Origin: Bacteroidales bacterium
Lineage (GTDB): Bacteria; Bacteroidota; Bacteroidia; Bacteroidales; Lentimicrobiaceae
Length of the DNA: 64,000 nucleotides
Direction of reading: 5' to 3'
Assembly (NCBI GenBank): GCA_016709025.1
Contig: JADJEQ010000043.1
Span: 1 to 64,000, forward strand
The notes under the pieces: generated by a model
What the model was told of the DNA's origin: nothing
Database searches by the model: none
What the model saw: only the letters and a program-made list of their open reading frames with translations
Shown here: piece after piece, positions 54,549-63,365 of the stretch
Numbering within the stretch: the stretch's first letter is position 1
Layout of the letters: every line of letters begins with the position of its first letter
Translations under genes and position numbers: made by a program

Positions 54549-57500
54549 TTAATTGACAACCTGGATTTTTGAAGTTATGGAAGAGTTTCCGGCTACCAAC
54601 GAAATTACATAAAGTCCGGAAGGTAGATTGCTGGTATCGATAATTAAGTTATGCTGATTTTCAGCTTGATAGCCAAGTTCAGCAGCCCGGATTACCATTC
54701 CGGTTGAGTTAAAAATTTTGTAACTGACTTCACCAGTTGACGTGAGTTTATAGCTGATATTGAGCTTTTCCTTTGCAGGATTCGGATATACTGCGAATGC
54801 GTCAGGATTTAAGATGTTGTCTTCTATCCCTGTTGTATTTTCCAGCGCAACAAACTGACCTCCGGAAGATAAAAATGCATATAACCCAAACGCTGGCCCA
54901 TTGCTGTTGTTCGCAGGGCTTAGGAAGCCTGAAGCCAGAACTGAAATGGCCTGTCCCTGCAAACCAAGTCCTGCCAAAGCAGCATTGAATGTAGCTACAG
55001 TTACATCACCGGCTTCATTTCTGATGTCCAGTTGATAGTTGGCCGTCGGCAACTCAAGATAATCAGCAAATTGTCCATAAGCAAGGTTGTTTACAATCGT
55101 TCCAGCGCCTGCATAAACTTCAACAACATCTACAACAGGTGCATCTGTCGATCCATGAAATACAAGTACGTCGGTGTTCGATGGATTGGTCGCTTCTTCG
55201 CGTGCCATGTCGTAGACATAAATATTGAAAGGTTGTACAGGCGAATATCCACCTGGAGAAACTATGCCATTGGCAATCAGAATATACTTTTCATCGGCCA
55301 TCAGATTGTAAGTAAACCTGGCGAGGGCGTTGGTGGTATCGGTTGAATTAGAAGGTTGAATAACTACGTCAAAATCAACACCAGCCGGAGCATCGATGAA
55401 CGGTGAAGCAGTGCGGAAGGCAAAATTGTCAAGCAAAAGCTGTTCGTTCAACCATACATCCACCTGCGCTGCAGCAGCGTCTGCAGAGTTGTGAATTACC
55501 TGAACCCTGGCAGTAGGCGCTGTGTAAGCTGGAAGTGGAATCAACGCGCCTCCTGATGATAATGCAACATACAACCCAAAGGCAGGGCCATTGTTGTTAT
55601 TGCCCGGGTTCAGAAATCCACTCGCAATCACTGAAAGAGCCTGGCCTTCGAGTCCCAGAGCAGCGAGAGGTGCGCTGTAAGATGCCACGGTAACGGTTCC
55701 GGTTTCATCGCGGACTTCCAGAATATAATCAGTGGTCGGCAGTTCAAGATACCCTGCGAAGTTTCCATAGGAGAGGTTGTCAATAATGGTTCCTGCGCCT
55801 TCGCCGGTTTCTACCACATCTACAGTGGGTGCGTCGGTTGAACCATGAAAAGCAACAACATATGTATTTCCGGATAAAGCAGCCATTTCACGGGCGCCAG
55901 CAAAAGGGTATAATGAGAACGGAGTAGCTGGATTGTAACCGGTTGGAACCACAATTCCATTGGCAACGAGCAGATATTTCTCTCCTCCGTTCAGATTGTA
56001 AGTAAACCTGGCCAGAGCATTGGTCGTATCTGTAGAGTTTGAAGGCTGAATTACCACATCAAAATCAACTCCTGCAGGTGCATCAATAAAAGGAGTAGAA
56101 GTTCGGAAAGCGAAATTGTCAATCAGTAGTTGATCGTTTAACCAAACATCTACCACAGCAGCGGCAGCATCGGCCGAATTATGAATAACCTGAAGTCTTG
56201 CAGTAGAAATTTCAACGGCAGGTAACGCTACCAGTGGGCCCCCGGCAGGAAGTGCAACGTAAATGCCAAAAGCCGGGCCATTGTTATTGGAAGCCGGATC
56301 CAGAAATCCTGAAGCTAGTGCTACAGCGGCGTATCCACTGAGTCCGAGCGTTTCAAGTGGTGCAAGGTATTCGGCTACGGTTGTTGTTCCACTCTGGTCG
56401 CGAACCTGTAAGCGGTAATCTTCTGTGGGTAATTCAAGATAACCGGCATAGCTTCCATAGGCGATGTCATTCACAATAGTTCCGGCACCAACTCCAATTT
56501 CAACAATGTCTACTACAGGTGCATCGGTTGAACCATGGAATACAAGCACATCGGAATTTGCAGGATTTGAAGCAGCTTCACGGCCCATGGCATATACATA
56601 TACGTTAAAAGGAGTAGCAGGGTTATAACCTGTTGGTACTACAATGCCATTGGCAACGAGAACATAGGTTTCACCATCCATCAGGTTATAGGTAAACCTG
56701 GCCAGGGCATTGGTTGTATCTGTAGAGTTCGACGGCTGAATAACGACATCAAAATCAACTCCCGCAGGAGCATCAATAAACGGGGATGCAGTACGGAATG
56801 CAAAATTATCAATCAGGAGCTGATCGTTAAGCCAAACGTCTACCTGGGCTGCAGCAGCATCAGCAGAATTGTGTATTACCTGAACACGGGCCGCAGGTGT
56901 ATACACAGGCAGTTCAACCAATGCTCCGCCTGAAGGCAATGCAACAAACAGTCCGAATGATGCACCATTGTTGTTAACCGCGGGATTCAGAAATCCTGAA
57001 GCAACCACTGCCATAGCCTGACCCTGTAGTCCGAGTGTTTCGAGCGGCGCAGCGTAATAAGCGACTGTAACTGTTCCCGTTTCGTCCTTTATAGCAAGGA
57101 CATAATCGTCTGTCGGAAGTTCAAGATAACCTGCAAAGTTGCCATAAGCCAGATTATCGACAATGGTTCCTGCGCCGACGCCTGTTTCAACAACATCAAC
57201 TACTGGTGCATCGGTTGAGCCATGGAAAACAAGCACATCGGAGTTTGCTGGATTTGAAGCAGCTTCACGGCCCATGGCATACACAAATACGTTAAAAGGA
57301 GTAGCAGGGTTGTAACCTGTTGGAACTACAATGCCATTGGCAACGAGAACATAGGTTTCACCATCCATCAGGTTATAGGTAAACCTGGCCAGGGCATTGG
57401 TTGTATCTGTAGAGTTCGACGGCTGAATAACGACGTCAAAATCAACACCTGCCGGAGCATCAATAAACGGGGATGCAGTGCGGAATGCAAAATTATCAAT

Positions 57501-59027
57501 CAGGAGCTGATCGTTAAGCCAAACATCTACCTGGGCTGCAGCAGCATCAGCAGAATTGTGTATTACCTGAACACGGGCTGTTGGTGTATAAACAGGTAAT
57601 TCAACCAAAGCTCCGCCTGAAGGCAATGCTACATAAAGTCCGAATGGGGCGCCATTGTTGTTAACTGCGGGATTCAGAAATCCTGAAGCAACCACTGCCA
57701 TCGCCTGACCCTGCAGTCCGAGTGTTTCAAGCGGCGCAGCATATGAAGCGACTGTAACTGTTCCCGTTTCATCCTTGATGGCAAGAACATAATCGTCTGT
57801 GGGAAGTTCAAGATAGCCTGCAAAGTTGCCATAAGACAGATTATCGACAATGGTTCCTGCTCCGACGCCTGTTTCAACAACATCAACTACAGGTGCATCG
57901 GTTGAACCATGGAATACAAGCACATCGGAGTTTGCTGGATTTGTAGCAGCTTCGCGGCCCATGGCATAAACATAGATATTGAAAGGAGTAGCAGGGTTAT
58001 AACCTGTTGGAACTACAATGCCATTGGCAACGAGAACATAGGTTTCACCATCCATCAGGTTATAGGTAAGCCTGGCCAGGGCATTGGTTGTATCTGTTGA
58101 GTTTGAAGGCTGAATAACGACATCAAAATCAACACCTGCCGGAGCATCAATGAACGGGGATGCAGTGCGGAAGGCAAAATTGTCAATCAAAAGCTGGTCG
58201 TTAAGCCAAACATCTACCTGAGCTGCAGCAGCATCAGCAGAATTGTGGATTACCTGAACACGGGCAGTCGGCGTATACACAGGCAGTTCAACCAATGCTC
58301 CGCCTGAAGGCAATGCAACAAACAGTCCGAATGCTGCACCATTGTTGTTAACCGCCGGATTCAGAAATCCAGAAGCAACAACTGCCATCGCCTGACCCTG
58401 TAGTCCGAGTGTTTCAAGCGGTGCAGCATATGAAGCTACTGTAACTGTTCCCGTTTCATCCTTGATGGCAAGAACATAGTCGTCTGTGGGAAGTTCAAGA
58501 TAACCTGCAAAGTTGCCATAGGCAAGGTTATCTATTATTGTACCGGCACCAACACCTGTTTCAACAACATCAACCACTGGTGCATCGGTTGAACCATGGA
58601 AAACAAGCACATCGGAGTTTGCTGGATTTGATGCAGCTTCGCGTCCCATGGCATATACATAAATATTAAAAGGAGTTGCAGGGTTATAACCTGTTGGAAC
58701 TACAATGCCATTGGCAACGAGAACATAGGTTTCACCATCGGTTAAATTGTAGGTGAATCGGGCCAGGGCATTGGTGGTGTCAGTTGAGTTTGAAGGCTGA
58801 ATAACGACATCGAAATCAACACCAGCCGGCGCATCAATAAATGGTGAGGCAGTCCTGAAAGCAAAGTCATTGATCAGTAACTGGTCGTTCAACCATACAT
58901 CAACAACAGAGGCTGCTGCATCGGCTGAATTGTGTATTACCTGCAATCTGGCCTGGCCAAATAACATAACAGGCAATGACAACAGTACAACAATAAATGT
59001 ACGGAAAGTAAAACTGTTGAGTTTCAT
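54549..59027 (-). CDS. Large DUF4397-repeat cell-surface protein with T9SS sorting domain
   Basis: This 1492-residue protein has a signal peptide (residues 1-24, ending LFGQ) and six units of 229-230 residues. Each unit has two DUF4397-like halves: one with ARVQVIHNSADAAAAQVDVW and PAGVDFDVVIQPSNSTDTTN, the other with VLVFHGSTDAPVVDVVE and YAGYLELPT/FAGYLELPT. The last about 85 residues form a type A sorting domain (FAVYPNPAKEKLNISYKL, LPSGLYVISLVAG). Units 2, 3 and 4 are nearly identical even at DNA level, while 1, 5 and 6 diverge. It should be exported by type IX secretion and may be anchored to lipopolysaccharide. Ligand unknown; adhesion is a guess. Single gene with its own terminator. 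Confidence 0.85.
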   Translation of the reverse strand: MKLNSFTFRTFIVVLLSLPVMLFGQARLQVIHNSADAAASVVDVWLNDQLLINDFAFRTASPFIDAPAGVDFDVVIQPSNSTDTTNALARFTYNLTDGETYVLVANGIVVPTGYNPATPFNIYVYAMGREAASNPANSDVLVFHGSTDAPVVDVVETGVGAGTIIDNLAYGNFAGYLELPTDDYVLAIKDETGTVTVASYAAPLETLGLQGQAMAVVASGFLNPAVNNNGAAFGLFVALPSGGALVELPVYTPTARVQVIHNSADAAAAQVDVWLNDQLLIDNFAFRTASPFIDAPAGVDFDVVIQPSNSTDTTNALARLTYNLMDGETYVLVANGIVVPTGYNPATPFNIYVYAMGREAATNPANSDVLVFHGSTDAPVVDVVETGVGAGTIVDNLSYGNFAGYLELPTDDYVLAIKDETGTVTVASYAAPLETLGLQGQAMAVVASGFLNPAVNNNGAPFGLYVALPSGGALVELPVYTPTARVQVIHNSADAAAAQVDVWLNDQLLIDNFAFRTASPFIDAPAGVDFDVVIQPSNSTDTTNALARFTYNLMDGETYVLVANGIVVPTGYNPATPFNVFVYAMGREAASNPANSDVLVFHGSTDAPVVDVVETGVGAGTIVDNLAYGNFAGYLELPTDDYVLAIKDETGTVTVAYYAAPLETLGLQGQAMAVVASGFLNPAVNNNGASFGLFVALPSGGALVELPVYTPAARVQVIHNSADAAAAQVDVWLNDQLLIDNFAFRTASPFIDAPAGVDFDVVIQPSNSTDTTNALARFTYNLMDGETYVLVANGIVVPTGYNPATPFNVYVYAMGREAASNPANSDVLVFHGSTDAPVVDIVEIGVGAGTIVNDIAYGSYAGYLELPTEDYRLQVRDQSGTTTVAEYLAPLETLGLSGYAAVALASGFLDPASNNNGPAFGIYVALPAGGPLVALPAVEISTARLQVIHNSADAAAAVVDVWLNDQLLIDNFAFRTSTPFIDAPAGVDFDVVIQPSNSTDTTNALARFTYNLNGGEKYLLVANGIVVPTGYNPATPFSLYPFAGAREMAALSGNTYVVAFHGSTDAPTVDVVETGEGAGTIIDNLSYGNFAGYLELPTTDYILEVRDETGTVTVASYSAPLAALGLEGQALSVIASGFLNPGNNNNGPAFGLYVALSSGGALIPLPAYTAPTARVQVIHNSADAAAAQVDVWLNEQLLLDNFAFRTASPFIDAPAGVDFDVVIQPSNSTDTTNALARFTYNLMADEKYILIANGIVSPGGYSPVQPFNIYVYDMAREEATNPSNTDVLVFHGSTDAPVVDVVEVYAGAGTIVNNLAYGQFADYLELPTANYQLDIRNEAGDVTVATFNAALAGLGLQGQAISVLASGFLSPANNSNGPAFGLYAFLSSGGQFVALENTTGIEDNILNPDAFAVYPNPAKEKLNISYKLTSTGEVSYKIFNSTGMVIRAAELGYQAENQHNLIIDTSNLPSGLYVISLVAGNSSITSKIQVVN
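54860..58960 (-). repeat. Six long tandem repeats within the DUF4397 gene
   Basis: The same codons of the HNSADA motif lie at plus-strand positions 58927, 58240, 57553, 56866, 56176 and about 55486. The spacing is 687, 687, 687, 690 and 690 bases. The exact 687-base spacing of the first four units and their near-identity point to recent amplification or gene conversion. Confidence 0.88.
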
Positions 59028-59288
59028 GATTGTTAATTTTAGGTTATTAGATTTAGTTTAATCGCAGAAGTATTAACGAAGAATTATAATTAATGTTTAA
59101 GCAAATGCATAAAAGAATAAACAAAATATAGAGACCGATTATAATAAAAATGTATAATAAATTAATAATCAAATATATAAAGTAGATAAATATAGGAATG
59201 TTAAATTATTGTTAATAGTTAGTTTAATTAACATGATTAAAAAATAAACAAAGTCCGAATTGAAACGTTATAAGATAAACCTAAAATT

Positions 59289-59783
59289 ATGTCAGGATTA
59301 GAAAGTCGTTTCTCAAAAATTGATTTTCAGATAACAACCTGGATGGCCAGAAATGGAGTTCTGTTTTTAAGGTTGAGTGTCGGATTTTTATTTTTGTGGT
59401 ATGGAATTCTTAAATTTTTTCCTTCTGTCAGTTCCGCAGAGAATATAGCTACTACAACCATTGAACAATTGTCATTTGGGATTGTAAATGGCAGGTTTGC
59501 CATGATTTTGCTGGCGGTGTGGGAAACGATGATAGGTTTGGGCCTTATGTCAGGAAAATTTTTACGTGAGACTTTGCTGTTGTTATTCCTTCAAATGATC
59601 GGCACGCTGGCTCCGCTCGTATTACTTCCGGATATAACTTTCACGATATTTCCGATTGTTCCGTCCCTTGAAGGCCAGTACATCATTAAAAACCTTGTTT
59701 TAATTTCTGCGGGTATTGCCATTGGGGCAACTGTAAGAGGAGGCAGACTGGTTGCAGAACCCAAAAACATAACAAAATCATAG
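59289..59783 (+). CDS. DoxX-like small membrane protein
   Basis: This is a 164-residue protein with four membrane helices. The first helix region LFLRLSVGFLFLWYGILKFFP and the pattern ILLAVWETMIGLGLMSG resemble the DoxX/YkgB-like superfamily of quinone- or sulfur-associated membrane proteins. LVLISAGIAIGATVRGG closes it. Family placement is by general pattern, not a decisive motif, and no function is claimed. It is followed 3 bases later by an SRPBCC-type gene, so the two are co-transcribed. Confidence 0.55.
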   Translation: MSGLESRFSKIDFQITTWMARNGVLFLRLSVGFLFLWYGILKFFPSVSSAENIATTTIEQLSFGIVNGRFAMILLAVWETMIGLGLMSGKFLRETLLLLFLQMIGTLAPLVLLPDITFTIFPIVPSLEGQYIIKNLVLISAGIAIGATVRGGRLVAEPKNITKS

Positions 59784-59786
59784 TTT

Positions 59787-60245
59787 ATGCCTGTTTTTCA
59801 GACAATTCAGATTGTAAATACCTCACTTGAAGCATGTTGGGATTTCTTTTCCGACCCGGCTAACCTTTCAGTGATCACCCCTCCTGAAATGAATTTCAGG
59901 ATTAAATTTCCTCAACCTATGCCAGCGATGTATCAGGGGCTTATCATACGGTATACAGTTAGTCCGCTTTTAGGCATCCCTTTGGAATGGATCACTGAAA
60001 TAACCCAGGTTAAGGACCATGAATATTTTGTGGACAACCAGTTGAAAGGCCCTTTCAGACTGTGGCATCACCAGCACTTCTTCAGGGAAGTTCCCGGAGG
60101 AGTGGAAATGCGGGATGTGGTTAATTATGAGCTTCCATTGGGGAAGTTCGGTGAATTTTTCGGGTTGGGCATTGTTCAGAAGCGGGTTCAGGGAATATTT
60201 GATTTCCGGAGCGCGGTGATAGAGAAGAAATTTAGCAGGTTTTGA
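59787..60245 (+). CDS. SRPBCC-superfamily (START-like) protein
   Basis: This 152-residue protein has the START-like helix-grip fold pattern. It starts with a strand (FQTIQIVNTSLEACWDFFSDPANLSVITPPEM) typical of SRPBCC ligand-binding proteins. PLEWITEITQV, FVDNQLKGPFRLWHHQHFF and the C-terminal helix (FGLGIVQKRVQGIFDFR) follow. The conserved GPFxxWxHxHxF phrase is characteristic of a branch often next to membrane or nucleotide-sugar enzymes. The ligand is unknown. It overlaps functionally with the DoxX-like gene only through operon position. Confidence 0.75.
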   Translation: MPVFQTIQIVNTSLEACWDFFSDPANLSVITPPEMNFRIKFPQPMPAMYQGLIIRYTVSPLLGIPLEWITEITQVKDHEYFVDNQLKGPFRLWHHQHFFREVPGGVEMRDVVNYELPLGKFGEFFGLGIVQKRVQGIFDFRSAVIEKKFSRF

Positions 60246-60472
60246 ACGGTTTTACTGTTAAATTACATCATTAGAAAAGCATGGAATCGAAGTCTCTGAC
60301 AAAGGGCATCATAAAACATGATAAGATTAATAACTGATAATGTGCTATTTGCTTCGAATGAAGTGATAAAGTTTAATCGTTATTGTGTCCGGAAAAAACA
60401 TCATAGTTATTTTACCTTTTAATTCATAACTGCGCTGGAACTCGTGTTTCAGGAATGGGTTTAAATATTTCA

Positions 60473-60480
60473 TAGCTTTG
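60473..60480 (+). promoter_or_regulatory. Candidate -7 box for the EamA transporter
   Basis: TAGCTTTG fits TAnnTTTG and lies 31 bases before ATG 60511. A TTG codon inside this box (60478) would be an alternative start but cannot be used if transcription starts downstream of it. Confidence 0.45.
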
Positions 60481-60510
60481 CACTTCTTTTTGAAAGCGCA
60501 CAAACAGGAA

Positions 60511-61437
60511 ATGACGTCGAAAAAATCTTCTTTAATTGTTGGTGCCACAGCAATTTGTATTTCTGCAATGCTTTGGGGCCTCGATGGGATTGTTCTGACG
60601 CCTCAACTTTATAACCTGGACCTCGGATTGGTTGTGTTTGTTCTGCATGCTCTCCCGTTTATAATAATGAATTTGTTTCTTTACAAAGAATATCGGCTTT
60701 TGAAGAGCTTCTCGCGTAAAGATCTGATATACATTTTTCTGGTTGCACTTTTGGGCGGAGCCATCGGCACAATGGCTATCGTAAAGGCTTTGTTCCTTGT
60801 TGAATTCCGTGATCTTACCGTTGTTGTGCTATTACAGAAATTCCAGCCTGTGTTTGCCATTTTTCTTGCAGCCATTCTTTTACGTGAAAGAATGAAGAAA
60901 AACTATATTCTATGGGCTACACTTGCAATTATAGCAGGATATTTTTTAACCTTCGGTCTGCAGTTACCCGATTTTAATGCCGGTTCAAAAACTCCGCTGG
61001 CTGCAGCATATTCACTTCTTGCCGCATTTTCATTCGGATCAGCAACTGTTCTGAGTAAAGGGGTTCTTCAAAGGATTTCCTTTCAGGCCGCAACATTTTA
61101 CCGGTATGGTTTTACTTCTGTCATTATGCTTATTTTCGTTCTGATTTCAGGAGCATTGAGCGGTCTCAATACTGTAACTCAACATAACTGGATTATATTT
61201 CTGATCATCACTTTCACTACAGGATCTGGCGCAATCTTTCTTTATTACTATGGTTTACGTAAGGTTAAAGCTATGGTAGCGACAATTTGTGAGCTATGTT
61301 TCCCTCTTTCAGCAATTTTATTTGACTATTTCTTTCATGGCAAGATACTGACACCGGTTCAATGGGTTAGTGCAGCAGTGATGCTAATGGCAATTGTCAG
61401 GCTCACAATCGGGGGAAAATCGGATTCTGTAGCTTAG
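60511..61437 (+). CDS. EamA-family (drug/metabolite superfamily) transporter
   Basis: The product is 308 residues when started at 60511 (MTSKKSSLIVG). Ten hydrophobic helices are arranged as two EamA halves (about 10-140 and 160-300). The first half ends FLAAILLRERMKKNYILWATLAII and the second LFDYFFHGKILTPVQWVSAAVML, both with the usual EamA ending of an acidic or basic loop and a W. Substrates of this family range from amino acids to metabolites, so none is assigned. It is a single gene with a candidate promoter just upstream. Confidence 0.85.
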   Translation: MTSKKSSLIVGATAICISAMLWGLDGIVLTPQLYNLDLGLVVFVLHALPFIIMNLFLYKEYRLLKSFSRKDLIYIFLVALLGGAIGTMAIVKALFLVEFRDLTVVVLLQKFQPVFAIFLAAILLRERMKKNYILWATLAIIAGYFLTFGLQLPDFNAGSKTPLAAAYSLLAAFSFGSATVLSKGVLQRISFQAATFYRYGFTSVIMLIFVLISGALSGLNTVTQHNWIIFLIITFTTGSGAIFLYYYGLRKVKAMVATICELCFPLSAILFDYFFHGKILTPVQWVSAAVMLMAIVRLTIGGKSDSVA

Positions 61438-61741
61438 GTTCTGTTATAAAACTCCAATCTCGCTTTATTTATCACGGTAGTCGGGTTACATATGTATAAA
61501 CTTCGACACCGGGTGCTCCGGGAACCCAAAACCTGGCTGTATGTGCAAACAGAAAGGTTGTTTTGAATCTGATATCTAATTTTGTGTTTTCCTGCCTGAT
61601 TTCCTTCAGTGAGACAGGTTGGTAAATAGTGCAAAGGTGTTGAAATAATCACTCTGGCCCAGGACGATAATACGGCCATAATCCACTATTGTCAATCATT
61701 TCAAATGAACCCAATTATTTTCCGCGGATACCGGTTATTAT
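61438..61741. other. Intergenic between convergent genes
   Basis: No gene, terminator or repeat is evident in these 304 bases. Confidence 0.4.
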
Positions 61742-62272
61742 TTATTTACTGCCTTTGGCTGAAGTCTCCATCTCTTTTCCGTTCAACATGGCGTAGGCAT
61801 ATCCACTGAATATCAGTGTAGTGAGAACCTGGATCCAGATAGGGGTTGAAAACAGGCCGGGGCCGGCGACAGCCAATGAAATCAAAATTGCTTTTACAAG
61901 ATAATAAACTGCTTTGCTTATAACAATGCCGGTAAGCATAGCAGTAAAACTGTTTTTAAAAATCCTGAGAAACATAAAGTATAGCCAGACATTCAAAAGA
62001 AGTTCTGCCGAAATAAGGAGCATTTTGTAGAATACCGGGTGGCCCGATACCGCGAATGAAAACAATGGCAGGGAAATAGCCAGGAGAAATGCGTTTTGCC
62101 GGTTACTGTGAACCATCGCCAGTATCAGCATCAATCGCATAGGTTCTATAAGATAAAGCGGGAAATTTATAAGATGTGAAATTGCCGGGGTAAAATAAAT
62201 CAGCAAAAGAGCGAATGAACTAATGATAACACTTCTTAAAGTTTCTGATTTTGAAATAGTTAATGCTTTCAT
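61742..62272 (-). CDS. Integral membrane protein of unknown function
   Basis: The 176-residue protein has five or six membrane helices (SVIISSFALLLIYFTPA, LMLILAMVHSNRQNAFLL, LLISAELLLNVWLYFMFL, and so on). The overall layout (short N-terminal tail, helices with few charges, NSFTAMLTGIVISKAVYYLVK) resembles substrate-specific components of ECF-type vitamin transporters. No motif allows a firm call. Its divergent neighbour encodes a DUF362 protein; a shared role with it is only possible. Confidence 0.5.
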   Translation of the reverse strand: MKALTISKSETLRSVIISSFALLLIYFTPAISHLINFPLYLIEPMRLMLILAMVHSNRQNAFLLAISLPLFSFAVSGHPVFYKMLLISAELLLNVWLYFMFLRIFKNSFTAMLTGIVISKAVYYLVKAILISLAVAGPGLFSTPIWIQVLTTLIFSGYAYAMLNGKEMETSAKGSK

Positions 62273-62446
62273 ATTTCTTTCAATTTTAACCCGTCATAGT
62301 TGAGTTCTGATAATCACTGGATCAGATTGTTACAAAAATACATCATTATTCATTCTGTGATATCTTTTTAGGGAAATGTTTGTTTCGATCAATGAATTAC
62401 CTAATTTTACACGGATATTTTGATGGTCAAACTATAATTTTGGCAC

Positions 62447-63364
62447 ATGAAACGACGTGATTTTTTAGTTAAGGGTGTAAGTGCTGGACTGGTTGCCGGA
62501 ACTGCCGGTAGCTTTGCAAATTTGGAACAGCTTTCAGCCGCCTTGCCCAATTTCGCATTGTATGACCTCGTAGCTGTGCGTGATGGCGAGCCGGAGGTTA
62601 TGTTCGACAGAGCCATTGCTTCACTGGGTGGAATGACGAAATTTGTGAAAAAAGGTCAGAAAGTCGTTGTTAAACCCAATATTGGATGGGATGTTTCACC
62701 CGAAAGGGCAGGAAATACCAATCCTAAGCTTGTTGGCCGGATCATAAAGCACTGTCTGGATGCAGGAGCATCAGAAGTATATGTTTTCGACAATACCTGC
62801 GATGCCTGGAACCTGTGCTACAAAAACAGTGGAATTGAAAAGGCAGTAAAAGATGCAGGTGGAAAGATTGTACCCGGTAATACCGAAGGCTATTATCAGA
62901 CAGTACAGATACCCAAAGGAAAGAAACTAAAGGAAGCTAAAGTGCATGAACTGATTCTTTCATCCGATGTATTTATCAATGTACCGGTACTGAAGCACCA
63001 TAGTTCAGCAAATGTATCACTTTCCATGAAAAATCTGATGGGTATCGTTTGGGACCGGCGTTACTGGCATCGCAACGATTTGCAGCAGTGTATTGCTGAT
63101 TTTGCTACATGGCGTAAACCCACACTCAATGTCATTGATGGTTACAGGGTTATGATGCGCAATGGCCCACGTGGGGTTTCTGAAGCCGATATCGTTAATA
63201 TGAAACAGATGATTGTGTCTGCCGACATAGTTGCTGCAGATGCGGCCGCTGCTAAAATTTTCGGGAGTCAACCCGATGATATTCCACATATCCGTATTGC
63301 CAATGAAATGAAAGTTGGCACCATGGCGCTGGATAAACTGTCAATTAACAGGATTAAAATTTAA
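62447..63364 (+). CDS. DUF362 protein with Tat-like signal
   Basis: The 305-residue protein begins MKRRDFLVKGVSAGLVAGTAG, a twin-arginine-like leader with an alanine-rich hydrophobic stretch. It continues as a DUF362 domain: KKGQKVVVKPNIGWDVSPE, DNTCDAWNLCYKNSGI, VFINVPVLKHHSSANVSLSMKNLMG and DGYRVMMRNGPRGVSE. DUF362 proteins often accompany ferredoxin-type iron-sulfur proteins; an enzymatic role is not established. The gene for a membrane polyferredoxin starts 1 base after its stop, so the two probably work together in exported electron transfer. A TAATTTTG sequence (62435-62442) lies just before the ATG. Confidence 0.82.
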   Translation: MKRRDFLVKGVSAGLVAGTAGSFANLEQLSAALPNFALYDLVAVRDGEPEVMFDRAIASLGGMTKFVKKGQKVVVKPNIGWDVSPERAGNTNPKLVGRIIKHCLDAGASEVYVFDNTCDAWNLCYKNSGIEKAVKDAGGKIVPGNTEGYYQTVQIPKGKKLKEAKVHELILSSDVFINVPVLKHHSSANVSLSMKNLMGIVWDRRYWHRNDLQQCIADFATWRKPTLNVIDGYRVMMRNGPRGVSEADIVNMKQMIVSADIVAADAAAAKIFGSQPDDIPHIRIANEMKVGTMALDKLSINRIKI

Positions 63365-63365
63365 T

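Noticed and set aside
59197..59235. Rex-like site TGTTAA...TTAACA before the DoxX-like gene
   Set aside because: The arms are separated by about 12 bases instead of 4, and the region is simply A+T-rich.
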